From positions 558,001-622,000 of the forward strand of contig NZ_LGKO01000002.1 of NCBI RefSeq assembly GCF_001306145.1: a stretch of DNA of 64,000 bases, given 5' to 3'. Positions 43,004 through 49,034 of this stretch are shown here, piece after piece. Under the pieces are notes generated by a model that was not told where the DNA came from, made no database searches, and saw nothing but the letters and a program-made list of their open reading frames with translations. The DNA comes from Thermanaerothrix daxensis. GTDB lineage: Bacteria > Chloroflexota > Anaerolineae > Anaerolineales > Anaerolineaceae. Position 1 is the stretch's first letter. Each line of letters begins with the position of its first letter. Position numbers and translations under genes: made by a program.

Positions 43004-44134
43004 ATGAAGATCCACAGTGTTGGGTTTCCCCGAATGCGAAAGGAAGCCGGTGAGCGACGAGTCTTTCTACCTGAATTTATCCAATTTCTGGCTGATATGG
43101 GGTTGAAGATAGTGCTTGAGGATGGATATGGCTCACGTTCGGGTTTCACTTTCGATGATTATCAACAAGGGCATATCAATGTGACGCGGGGGAGCCGGGA
43201 AGAAGCATTTCAGCAGGATTTGGTAATTGTATTGCGTTCTCCTAAAGAGGAAGAATTCCCTCTTATCCGGCGAGGAGCGATTTTACTCTCAATGCTTCAT
43301 TACCCCACCCGCCCCAATCGGGTAAAAATCTTGCATGAACTGGGGATACGAGCCATCTCGATGGATGGCATTGTAGATGATAACAATGAGCGTTTGGTCG
43401 AGAATATGCGTGCAGTGGCCTGGAATGGTCTGGAAGTAGCGTTTGATGTTCTTGAAAAGCGTTGGCCCGGCTTGCAAAAACCCGATGGGGTCCCTATTCG
43501 GGTGCTCATTTTAGGTGCGGGAGCCGTGGGAAAGCATGCTGTCGAAGCAGCCACCAAACTTGGGAATATCGAACGCAACGAGGAACATATCCAAGCCGGG
43601 GGGCCGGGTGCAGTGGCCTGGGTGGTGGGGCGGAACGTAACCCGTCAGCCCGGGCAGATGCAGCAATTGATGCAAGAAGCGGACATGTTGGTGGATGCCA
43701 CCCAACGACGTGATACCAGCCGTCCGGTAGTTCCCAATGCGTGGATCGGGTGGTTGCCTGAACACGCTGTGGTAGTGGATTTGGCGGTAGATCCTTATTT
43801 GCCAAATGCGGTTCCCCCGGTTGTGCGGGGAATTGAAGGGATTCCGCAGGGGAATCTGGATAAATATGTGTTTTATCCTGAAGACCCTGACTGGACATTA
43901 ACCATCCCAGAGGGTATCCCTACCCAACAGCGACGGGTGACCGTGACCTGCTATTCATGGCCAGGGATCCATCCTGAGGCCTGTATGCGGCATTATGCCA
44001 AGCAATTGCAACCGCTGCTTGAGGTTCTGGTTGAGAAGGGATATGAAGGGCTTTCGCCCCATGGGGGGTACTTTGAGCGCGCACTATATCGAGCGACACT
44101 GGATGGCTGGCTTCAGGCGACGGGCAGTGTTTAA
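43004..44134 (+). CDS. Alanine dehydrogenase/transhydrogenase-like oxidoreductase, second copy
   Basis: The 376-residue paralogue of the previous gene keeps KIHSVGFPRMRKEAGERRVFLPEFIQFLADMGLKIVLEDGYGSRSGFTFDDY and Rossmann motif VLILGAGAVGKHAVEAATKLG. Both copies share HYPTRP, AWNG, DATQR and CYSWPGxxPEAC-like blocks, which mark a distinct subfamily of the alanine dehydrogenase group. An AAAGGAGAGG site precedes the ATG. The substrate is unknown. Confidence 0.82.
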   Translation: MKIHSVGFPRMRKEAGERRVFLPEFIQFLADMGLKIVLEDGYGSRSGFTFDDYQQGHINVTRGSREEAFQQDLVIVLRSPKEEEFPLIRRGAILLSMLHYPTRPNRVKILHELGIRAISMDGIVDDNNERLVENMRAVAWNGLEVAFDVLEKRWPGLQKPDGVPIRVLILGAGAVGKHAVEAATKLGNIERNEEHIQAGGPGAVAWVVGRNVTRQPGQMQQLMQEADMLVDATQRRDTSRPVVPNAWIGWLPEHAVVVDLAVDPYLPNAVPPVVRGIEGIPQGNLDKYVFYPEDPDWTLTIPEGIPTQQRRVTVTCYSWPGIHPEACMRHYAKQLQPLLEVLVEKGYEGLSPHGGYFERALYRATLDGWLQATGSV

Positions 44135-44152
44135 AGGTGCGAACGCGGAGCG

Positions 44153-44181
44153 TTGACGCATCCGCTCTGCCGTGATAGAAT
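44153..44181 (+). promoter_or_regulatory. Sigma-70 promoter of tRNA-Lys
   Basis: TTGACG, 17-base spacer, TAGAAT, with the tRNA starting 15 bases after the -10. Strong and well spaced. Confidence 0.85.
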
Positions 44182-44195
44182 TTGAAGTGCAGAAA

Positions 44196-44268
44196 GGGCG
44201 TGTAGCTCAACAGGCAGAGCAGTGGCCTTTTAAGCCATTGGTTCAGGGTTCGAATCCCTGCACGCTCA
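44196..44268 (+). tRNA. tRNA-Lys (anticodon UUU)
   Basis: Complete cloverleaf: 7-bp acceptor stem (GGGCGTG with CACGCTC), D arm GCTC-loop-GAGC, anticodon arm GTGGC-CTTTTAA-GCCAT with anticodon TTT, and T arm CAGGG-TTCGAAT-CCCTG. CCA is not encoded. It marks the change from chromosomal motility genes to plasmid-like genes and is a likely integration site, although the second junction is not in the window. Confidence 0.97.
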
Positions 44269-44283
44269 CTCCCGCAGGGATTC
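44252..44283. repeat. 10-bp inverted repeat across the tRNA-Lys 3' end
   Basis: GAATCCCTGC in the T arm is repeated in inverted form as GCAGGGATTC 12 bases later. The dyad could compete with the T arm in the precursor, or be part of a recombinase core site. Confidence 0.6.
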
Positions 44284-44296
44284 CATCCCTGTCCCC

Positions 44297-44332
44297 CGCA
44301 AAGCGCCTGATGGATCCCCTGGGCGCTTTGCG
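44297..44332 (+). terminator. Strong hairpin downstream of tRNA-Lys
   Basis: A perfect 11-bp stem (CGCAAAGCGCC with GGCGCTTTGCG) and 14-base loop. No T-run follows, so it may end transcription only partly or protect the transcript end. Confidence 0.5.
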
Positions 44333-44349
44333 TGTATCTGGATTAAAGA

Positions 44350-44378
44350 TTCAGTCCCGGGCGGTTACCGGGACTGAA
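44350..44378 (+). promoter_or_regulatory. Hairpin in the leader of a small membrane-protein gene
   Basis: A perfect 11-bp stem (TTCAGTCCCGG with CCGGGACTGAA) and 7-base loop ends just before the AAGGAAATT ribosome site of the next gene. It could modulate translation or mRNA stability. Confidence 0.5.
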
Positions 44379-44389
44379 GAAAGGAAATT

Positions 44390-44569
44390 ATGAAAATCGA
44401 AAATCTTGCAACGGTTGCAATTGTAATAGCAGGTGCAGTAATTGGTCAAGCTTTTTTGGATCGTTTTCCGGTTCTTTCCCAGTCGCCGTTGATTGCTTTG
44501 GCGATTGGGATTGGAGTTTCAGCCGTTTTAGGCGTTGTCCTGTCTTTTTTGCTGAAAAGCAAATCGTAG
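44390..44569 (+). CDS. 59-residue membrane protein, unknown function
   Basis: ATG with AAGGAAA upstream, ending in TAG. The product is almost entirely two hydrophobic helices: LATVAIVIAGAVIGQAFL and PLIALAIGIGVSAVLGVVLSFLL, joined by DRFPVLSQS, with a short basic tail KSKS. Codons are AT-richer than those of the element genes further right. I do not recognise a family. It is the first gene after tRNA-Lys and follows two strong hairpins. Confidence 0.7.
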   Translation: MKIENLATVAIVIAGAVIGQAFLDRFPVLSQSPLIALAIGIGVSAVLGVVLSFLLKSKS

Positions 44570-44574
44570 CACAT

Positions 44575-44845
44575 TAAAAAGCAACCCGGAGACCCACCCG
44601 GTCTCCGGTTGCCAAAGCCTGATCGTGCAGACTACCCGTCTGCCGTCCGTGTCCTCCCTCAGCCTACCCCGGCTGATGCTGCTTGGGGACGTCAGGCCCG
44701 CGCGGCAGATTGTTTTGAGGCAACCCGGGACCGGGGGATGACCTGTCGAGGATCCGCCCCGACTACCCGTTGGGGCTGCGCGCCGACCGGTGATCCTCGC
44801 CCGCGGAGAGGGTCGTTGTTCCCCGGCTCCGGGATACCTCGCATG
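44575..44845 (-). ncRNA. Candidate structured RNA ending in a Rho-independent terminator
   Basis: No convincing gene lies here, but the segment is full of paired stems. On the minus strand a long irregular hairpin (44717-44840) has an outer stem of about 17 pairs, a central asymmetric bubble, a perfect 8-bp stem (CGAGGATC at 44747-44754 with 44792-44799) and a GC apical hairpin. Three small hairpins follow, and last a bulged 13-bp stem (44581-44612) followed by six T, a typical terminator. The layout recalls 6S RNA, but I cannot match conserved bases, so the family is open. Confidence 0.55.
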
Positions 44846-44859
44846 AGAAGGTGCATATC

Positions 44860-44907
44860 ATGATTGCTCTTTCCACATTTTTACCACTATCCGAAGCCGC
44901 CCGCAAG
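44860..44907 (+). pseudogene. Truncated copy of an HTH-gene N-terminus
   Basis: The bases encode IALSTFLPLSEAARKS, closely like VTLPVFIPLSEAARKY at the start of the HTH gene at 45924. Eighteen bases (CCGAAGCCGCCCGCAAGT) are identical in the two places. After this point the similarity stops abruptly, within the end of the convergent gene at 44908. It looks like the remnant of a duplicated or disrupted gene. Confidence 0.6.
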
Positions 44908-45432
44908 TCATTTTTGGCTGCTTTCGGTGAAGTCCCGGCGGTAGCGCTGATAGATGTCAAGAACGTCATCGGGTATGGCGGGCCAAAAAAGAAAGAGGGC
45001 GCGGTCTATGTCGTCGGGAATGGGAGCGATGATTTCAGAGAGCTGCTGCCGAAACGGATCGGTATCCTTGCTTTGCCACCAGAACCACAGGACGAAGCCA
45101 ACCCCGTAATCGCGTCCGTATTTCCAGCGGGGGTCGTCTGGCGGAAAGGGGAGGTGGTTGAAGAAGAAATCCCGATTCAGCAACAAATTGCGAACGGAAG
45201 AAAAGGTGAGCGGAAGGCCGAGCTGTGCGGCGGCACAGTAGGCAAAAGAGAGCAAATCTCTGGGATTGACGCTGCCGCGATCGGAGGTATCGAAGTAGCG
45301 GGCACGCCAAAACCAGTCCCTGATGGAAGGGAAGTTCGCCAAAGTCAAATCAAGCCACAAATGTCCAATCATGTAAAGGTAGTGGACCATCTTGAGACGG
45401 TCAAGTGATTCTTCAGAAGATTCAGGTGTCAT
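44908..45432 (-). CDS. Hypothetical protein rich in aromatic residues
   Basis: From the ATG at 45432 (GGAG 7 bases upstream) the protein is 174 residues. It is unusually rich in Trp, Phe and Tyr (HYLYMIGHLWLDLTLANFP, SIRDWFWRARYFDTSDRGS, FVLWFWWQSKDTDPF, ALFLFWPAIPDDVLDIYQRY). No signal peptide and no family I recognise. The aromatic, non-repetitive composition favours this strand over the overlapping plus-strand frame. A longer frame to 45639 is possible but less typical. Confidence 0.6.
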   Translation of the reverse strand: MTPESSEESLDRLKMVHYLYMIGHLWLDLTLANFPSIRDWFWRARYFDTSDRGSVNPRDLLSFAYCAAAQLGLPLTFSSVRNLLLNRDFFFNHLPFPPDDPRWKYGRDYGVGFVLWFWWQSKDTDPFRQQLSEIIAPIPDDIDRALFLFWPAIPDDVLDIYQRYRRDFTESSQK

Positions 45433-45583
45433 GACAAATCTCCAACGAGGATGGAATTGGGTTTCGGTAGATTGGTTGTATCGCTGGATGATCAGGACGC
45501 ACCCGATCAACAATCGCTGTGTGCGATTGAATGGCAACGACGGAAACTGTCTGAACTGCCCGGCGGCATATCGGCGAGGGGAC
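45433..45583. promoter_or_regulatory. Divergent spacer between two element genes
   Basis: About 150 bases that must hold the promoters of the flanking divergent genes. A short dyad, CAATCG-7 bases-CGATTG at 45510-45528, is a possible operator. No clear -35/-10 pair was recognised. Confidence 0.35.
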
Positions 45584-45922
45584 ATGATCATCTGGCTGGT
45601 GGATGGCCTGAAACGGGCGCTGGTATCGGAGGAGAACACCTTTCGAGTGGAGCTGACGAAATTCGAGAAACAAGCGGGCTTTGAGCGCTTGCGAGATTAT
45701 GTGATACGTTATCCTGCGGAGCAGGTGACCACACTCTTGGACGGAACGAAAGTGGACGAAAAAGATGTTGCTTGCTTGCAGCCAATTGACGTGCTGATGA
45801 GAATGGAACCGATCAAGGTTGTGGTAGAAGATGGGCGACCGTACATCACCGATGGCCGTCACAGGGTATGTGCGGCCTATCAGTTTGGTGTTGCTGATTT
45901 GCCGGTGTGGGTTGAGGTGTAG
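45584..45922 (+). CDS. Small ParB/sulfiredoxin-like domain protein
   Basis: From the ATG at 45584 (GAGGGG upstream) the protein is 112 residues. The C-terminal half has the ParB N-terminal-like pattern: LQPIDVLMRMEPIKVVVEDGRPYITDGRHRVCAAYQFGVADLPVWVEV, with the DGRHR motif of ParB/Srx-type NTPase or nuclease folds. No HTH domain follows, so it is not a complete ParB. It is one base from the HTH gene downstream. Confidence 0.7.
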   Translation: MIIWLVDGLKRALVSEENTFRVELTKFEKQAGFERLRDYVIRYPAEQVTTLLDGTKVDEKDVACLQPIDVLMRMEPIKVVVEDGRPYITDGRHRVCAAYQFGVADLPVWVEV

Positions 45923-45923
45923 C

Positions 45924-46397
45924 ATGGTCACTCTACCTGTTTTTATACCTCTTTCCGAAGCCGCCCGCAAGTACGGGCTGGATGAAGCCCGCTTGCGTGA
46001 CCTGGTTGAGAAGGGTAAAATCAGGGCAGGTGTACTCCCCGGTTCGGATGAGGTGCTCGTGAGCGAGGATGAGGTACAAAAACGGGCTGAGAAGGAACAG
46101 GACTCTGGCGTGCGCAAAGAGGATTTGCCGGAGTATCAGAAGCATGCACATTTGAAGGGGATAGGTATTGGAATAGCCGAAGCATCTAGAAAGTATAAAA
46201 TCCCTTTTTCCACTGTCCACCGATGGGTAAAGTTGGGTTATGTAAAGCAAATTGGAGTTAATGGTCAAAAGTCTCTTATTGATGAAGCGGACATCGCATA
46301 TTGCAACGAGGTTTATAAAAAGCGCAAGGGATCAAGGGGAAAATGGTTATTCAAAAGGGATGGAACGCCATATAATCCAAAAAAGCTTGTCGCATAA
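45924..46397 (+). CDS. Double helix-turn-helix DNA-binding protein
   Basis: The 157-residue protein has two MerR/excisionase-like HTH units: PLSEAARKYGLDEARLRDLVEKGKIRAG and GIAEASRKYKIPFSTVHRWVKLGYVKQIG, the second followed by a basic C-terminus (KKRKGSRGKWLFKRDG). GAGGTG precedes the ATG. A partial second copy of its N-terminus is at 44860. It probably regulates the element, possibly at the dyad at 46453-46493. Confidence 0.8.
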   Translation: MVTLPVFIPLSEAARKYGLDEARLRDLVEKGKIRAGVLPGSDEVLVSEDEVQKRAEKEQDSGVRKEDLPEYQKHAHLKGIGIGIAEASRKYKIPFSTVHRWVKLGYVKQIGVNGQKSLIDEADIAYCNEVYKKRKGSRGKWLFKRDGTPYNPKKLVA

Positions 46398-46424
46398 TCT
46401 GGCAAAACTCTCAAGAGTATAAAG

Positions 46425-46444
46425 CGGCCAAAAAGGCCGTTTTT
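46425..46444 (+). terminator. Rho-independent terminator after the HTH gene
   Basis: CGGCC, AAAAA loop, GGCCG, then five T. Placed 28 bases after the stop codon. Confidence 0.8.
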
Positions 46445-46452
46445 CGTTTCGA

Positions 46453-46500
46453 CAACATATCAAAGTTTATATTGACAAAACTTTGATATGTTGCTAAAAT
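46453..46500 (+). promoter_or_regulatory. Strong promoter inside a 16-bp perfect inverted repeat
   Basis: Arms of 16 bases (46453-46468 and 46478-46493; CAACATATCAAAGTTT and its complement) flank 9 bases. TTGACA at 46472-46477 and TAAAAT at 46495-46500 are 17 bases apart, so a repressor on the dyad would cover the -35. It drives rightwards into the long structured non-coding stretch that follows. Confidence 0.85.
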
Positions 46501-46506
46501 GTGATC

Positions 46507-47445
46507 AAGCACCTTTCCAAGCCGCCTGCTAACTGCCCCGACAAAACAACGCCCCGCCGGGCGTTGTGCGCCCGACAGGGCGCTCCGTGAGCCGTGTGGT
46601 CAGCACGCTCACGGTCGAGGCAAGCAGTGTGCGCTGCTCACCTCATCTGCGATTGTAGCATGAGATGACCGCCCTCTGCAAGCCTCACAACGATAGGTAG
46701 ATGCGCAGAGGGCTTTGTGTTTCCAAGCGGCGCATGACGCACCTCCGTTCAGGCGGCAGGCGCTTTTGGCGGGTTCGAGTCCCGCCCGCCTGAATTCCGG
46801 AATTGCCGCGCTAACGTCGGCCGAGTAGGGAGGTGGGTGCGGGGCTGAGTCATCAGCACCTGGCGGGGTAGGGGGAGAGGCCCCTGCCTGACGGGCGGAC
46901 GGCGCGACCACAGGAAGCCGTCCGGGGGACGTGACAGCCGGGAGAGACCGGCGCGCTCAGCACCTTACCAGGTGATTAGCGGTAGTTCGATCCGGTCGCA
47001 CAGGGGCGGAAGGGCTGTGCCACTTCCGCGGTGGGTGCAAGTCCCACCCGGCCGGACCGGGGCGCAGGCGCTGCGGTTGCCGATACGCCGCCCGCGGGCA
47101 GGCCACCCGCATGGTGATGGCGGGGTCTCGCCGTGGCGAGATCGCAAGACCGGCAGGCCAGGGAAATGCCGAGAGGGCAACAGTGGCGGTCAGAGCGGGA
47201 CGGCGGCCCTGCGCCCACCATGAGCAGGTGGATTGGGATGAACTACCCGGCGAAGGCGAGGCAGACCCTCATCTCGCTGAGGTGAAAGATGAGAGATACC
47301 TTCTTCAGTCTCAAAGAAAAGACGTTTCAAATCAAACTCGGTCGTTTTCTTCTTGTTGTCTGGAAGACCAATTCCCGCTGGCGCTTTGCGTTCTACATCG
47401 GCCACCGCCGATGGGCTAACTAATCCTCATTTTCTCCCAAGGAGT
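46507..47445 (+). ncRNA. Candidate large structured non-coding RNA upstream of ssb
   Basis: About 940 bases without a credible gene follow a strong promoter. Stems seen directly: CAACGCCC hairpin at 46547, GCGCCC at 46568, an 8-bp CCGTGAGC stem at 46585-46614 with an inner helix, AGCAG/CTGCT at 46623, 9-bp GCCCTCTGC stem at 46671-46713, a tRNA-like fold at 46748-46794, a second acceptor/T-arm-like fold with a possible pseudoknot at 46991-47056, a 9-bp long-range helix 47060-47068/47208-47216, and CTCATCT/AGATGAG near 47268. Large ornate RNAs such as GOLLD or ROOL, or a group II intron remnant, are the nearest ideas. Only structure is seen; the class is inferred. Confidence 0.5.
46748..46794 (+). 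other. tRNA-like acceptor plus T-arm fold without anticodon arm
   Basis: A 9-bp stem (TTCAGGCGG with CCGCCTGAA) encloses a T-arm: GGCGGG-TTCGAGT-CCCGCC, a 6-bp stem with a canonical 7-base T-loop. Only 11 bases link the 5' acceptor strand to the T-arm, so there are no D or anticodon arms. It may be a tRNA remnant or a tRNA-mimic domain. Confidence 0.6.
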
Positions 47446-47450
47446 GAAGC

Positions 47451-47834
47451 ATGCTCGAAGTGCAACTGATCGGGAATTTAGGGCAAGACCCTGAAGCGCG
47501 CTACACGGCAGAGGGGACGTTGGTGGTGTCGTTCCCGGTGGCGGCGACACGGCGCTGGACGGATCGGGACGGGCAGAAGCACGAAGAGACGACCTGGGTG
47601 GACGTGACGACCTGGGGCGGGCTGGCGGAAGTGTGCCACCAGCACCTCACGAAGGGGCGGCAGGTGTTCGTGCGCGGGCGTCCCGACGTGCGTGCGTTCA
47701 CGCGCAAGAACGGCGAGGTGGGCGCGGCGCTGCGGGTGACGGCGGAGGAGGTGATCTTCCTGGGCGGCAAGCCCGGGGAGAAGGCGGCGCAGGTAGAAGC
47801 CGCCGGTGGGAGCGAGGACGATATTCCCTTCTAG
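47451..47834 (+). CDS. ssb: Single-stranded DNA-binding protein
   Basis: SSB protects single-stranded DNA during replication and transfer. The 127-residue protein has an OB-fold: VQLIGNLGQDPEARYTAEGTLVVSFPVAATRRW, then ETTWVDVTTWGGLAEVCHQHLTKGRQVFVRGRPDVRAF and ALRVTAEEVIFLG, and the acidic tip DDIPF needed for partner binding. The tail is short. AAGGAG precedes the ATG. This gene starts the GC-rich portion of the element. Confidence 0.95.
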   Translation: MLEVQLIGNLGQDPEARYTAEGTLVVSFPVAATRRWTDRDGQKHEETTWVDVTTWGGLAEVCHQHLTKGRQVFVRGRPDVRAFTRKNGEVGAALRVTAEEVIFLGGKPGEKAAQVEAAGGSEDDIPF

Positions 47835-47844
47835 GGCTTTCATC

Positions 47845-47878
47845 CGGGCAGGCCGATCCGCTTGCGGCCTGCCCGTTT
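47845..47878 (+). terminator. Hairpin terminator after ssb
   Basis: Perfect 11-bp stem CGGGCAGGCCG/CGGCCTGCCCG with a 9-base loop followed by TTT, beginning 10 bases after the ssb stop. Confidence 0.75.
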
Positions 47879-47935
47879 CACATTCGGCTACTATGACGGA
47901 CTCTGACGTGATGTCGGAAGGGCGGAGCGTGGGCG

Positions 47936-48097
47936 ATGGACGAATTGACGCCTGAGGAACTGGATGCCTTGATCGTGTTTGAGGCGGAGAAGCGCGAGCA
48001 GGAAGAGCGCAAGTGGGAAATTCTCTACCGGCTGGAAGGGCTGCCGGCCGATGATCCGCTGTGGGTGGAACTGGCGGAGCGGTTGGGGGTGAGGTGA
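47936..48097 (+). CDS. 53-residue acidic helical protein, unknown function
   Basis: ATG with GGAG upstream and stop at 48095-48097. The product, beginning MDELTPEELDALIVFEAEKR and ending PLWVELAERLGVR, is highly charged and predicted helical. Three bases separate it from the next gene. The codon pattern is GC-rich like its neighbours, which supports it as a real gene. No family recognised. Confidence 0.65.
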   Translation: MDELTPEELDALIVFEAEKREQEERKWEILYRLEGLPADDPLWVELAERLGVR

Positions 48098-48100
48098 GGC

Positions 48101-48373
48101 ATGGCCGTGCGCCAATGGCAGCCGCCGCCGGGATATTACTGGAAGGTAGTGGTGGATCCGACCCGCACAGGGGAAGAGCCGGGCATGTTCTACGGGGGGC
48201 ACTTTCGCTGGAGCGACATTGTGCTGCCGAGCGGGTGTCATCGGGAGGCGCGGCGGATTCCTTGTCCCTGGCCGCATGGGACGGTGTTCGAGAACGTCAA
48301 GACGGGTGAGCGGGTGGTGATCAAGCGTGGGAAGGTGGTGAGGGAGAAACGCCATGGACAGCGTGCGTCATGA
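48101..48373 (+). CDS. Hypothetical protein, 90 residues
   Basis: The product has Trp and Pro-rich start (RQWQPPPGYYWKVVVDPTRTGEEPGMFYGGHFRWSDIVLPSGCHREARRIPCPWPHGTVFENVKTGERVVIKRGKVV), suggesting a small beta-rich fold. It overlaps the next gene by 20 bases. No family recognised; tight spacing with its neighbours implies one operon. Confidence 0.6.
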   Translation: MAVRQWQPPPGYYWKVVVDPTRTGEEPGMFYGGHFRWSDIVLPSGCHREARRIPCPWPHGTVFENVKTGERVVIKRGKVVREKRHGQRAS

Positions 48374-49034
48374 GACTGCCGTCCGGGTGCCGCGTCTAAA
48401 AGAGGTCATCGGGGCCTTGCCGGTGCTGACCCATGAGACCGCGGTGCTGGGGCTAGATGAGGACGGCGTGCCTGTGTTGTGGAATCTGCAAGACCCGGCG
48501 GTTGGTGCGCTGCTGGTGGTCGGCGAGACATTGGGTCAGGCGCAACAGCCGCTTTGGGTGATGCGGGAGTCGCTTTTGGCGGGGAACACACCGGCGACCG
48601 TGCGCATGCTCTGGGTGGGCGAGGGGCAGGGCGATGCCCTGACCGAGGTGATCTCACCCTACACGCGGGCGCTGGAAGAGACGATCAAGCGTCTGGGTGA
48701 TCTGGTGGAGAGTCGGGCGCACGGCAGACTGCGGGGTGAGTCGGTGGTGCTGTATCTGAGCGACCTGGTGCAGGCGCTTCAGGTGGATTGGGACGCCTAC
48801 TACCTGTTGGAGTATCTGGTGCAGCGGGGTGCAGGGCAGAAGGTGTGGGTCGTGGCGGCGCTGGAGGCCGGGCGCGCCGATGAGCGGGTGTGGCGCTGGG
48901 TGGGGCGGTTTCGCACGCACCTGGTGGGGCCGCTGAGAGACACGGCCGTGCGCCGGCGTTTGGGTGTTCCCGAAAGCGAATTCTGGCAGGTGAGGACAAA
49001 GGGACGATGGGTCTCGCTCGTGTTGCCGCGGTGA
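48354..49034 (+). CDS. Degenerate FtsK/HerA-like ATPase-fold protein
   Basis: The 226-residue protein reads like the core of an FtsK-type translocase: VLGLDEDGVPVLWNLQDPAVGALLVVGETLGQAQQPLWVMRESLLAG, a beta strand VVLYLSDL where Walker B would be, then KVWVVAALEAG and a C-terminal LGVPESEFWQV. The Walker A position reads GETLGQAQQ, lacking the Gly-Lys-Ser/Thr needed for ATP. It may be a non-catalytic partner of a conjugation motor. This assignment is from pattern resemblance only. Confidence 0.5.
   Translation: MDSVRHETAVRVPRLKEVIGALPVLTHETAVLGLDEDGVPVLWNLQDPAVGALLVVGETLGQAQQPLWVMRESLLAGNTPATVRMLWVGEGQGDALTEVISPYTRALEETIKRLGDLVESRAHGRLRGESVVLYLSDLVQALQVDWDAYYLLEYLVQRGAGQKVWVVAALEAGRADERVWRWVGRFRTHLVGPLRDTAVRRRLGVPESEFWQVRTKGRWVSLVLPR

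Noticed and set aside
44717-44840. SRP, tmRNA or RNase P RNA
   Set aside because: The conserved tetraloop/GGAAG element, tRNA-like ends with tag frame, and P4 core sequences were looked for and not seen.
44851-45408. Plus-strand frame of 185 residues opposite the aromatic-rich gene
   Set aside because: Only its first 16 codons resemble a real protein (the HTH fragment); beyond that it reads as antisense of the better minus-strand gene.
45422-46117. Minus-strand frame of 231 residues over the ParB-like and HTH genes
   Set aside because: No start signal or motif; both plus-strand genes have recognisable domains.
46507-47445. Complete group II intron
   Set aside because: T-loop-like GTGCAAGTCC segments recall group II introns, but no convincing domain V, no intron-encoded protein and no clear boundaries were found. 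A degraded fragment remains possible.
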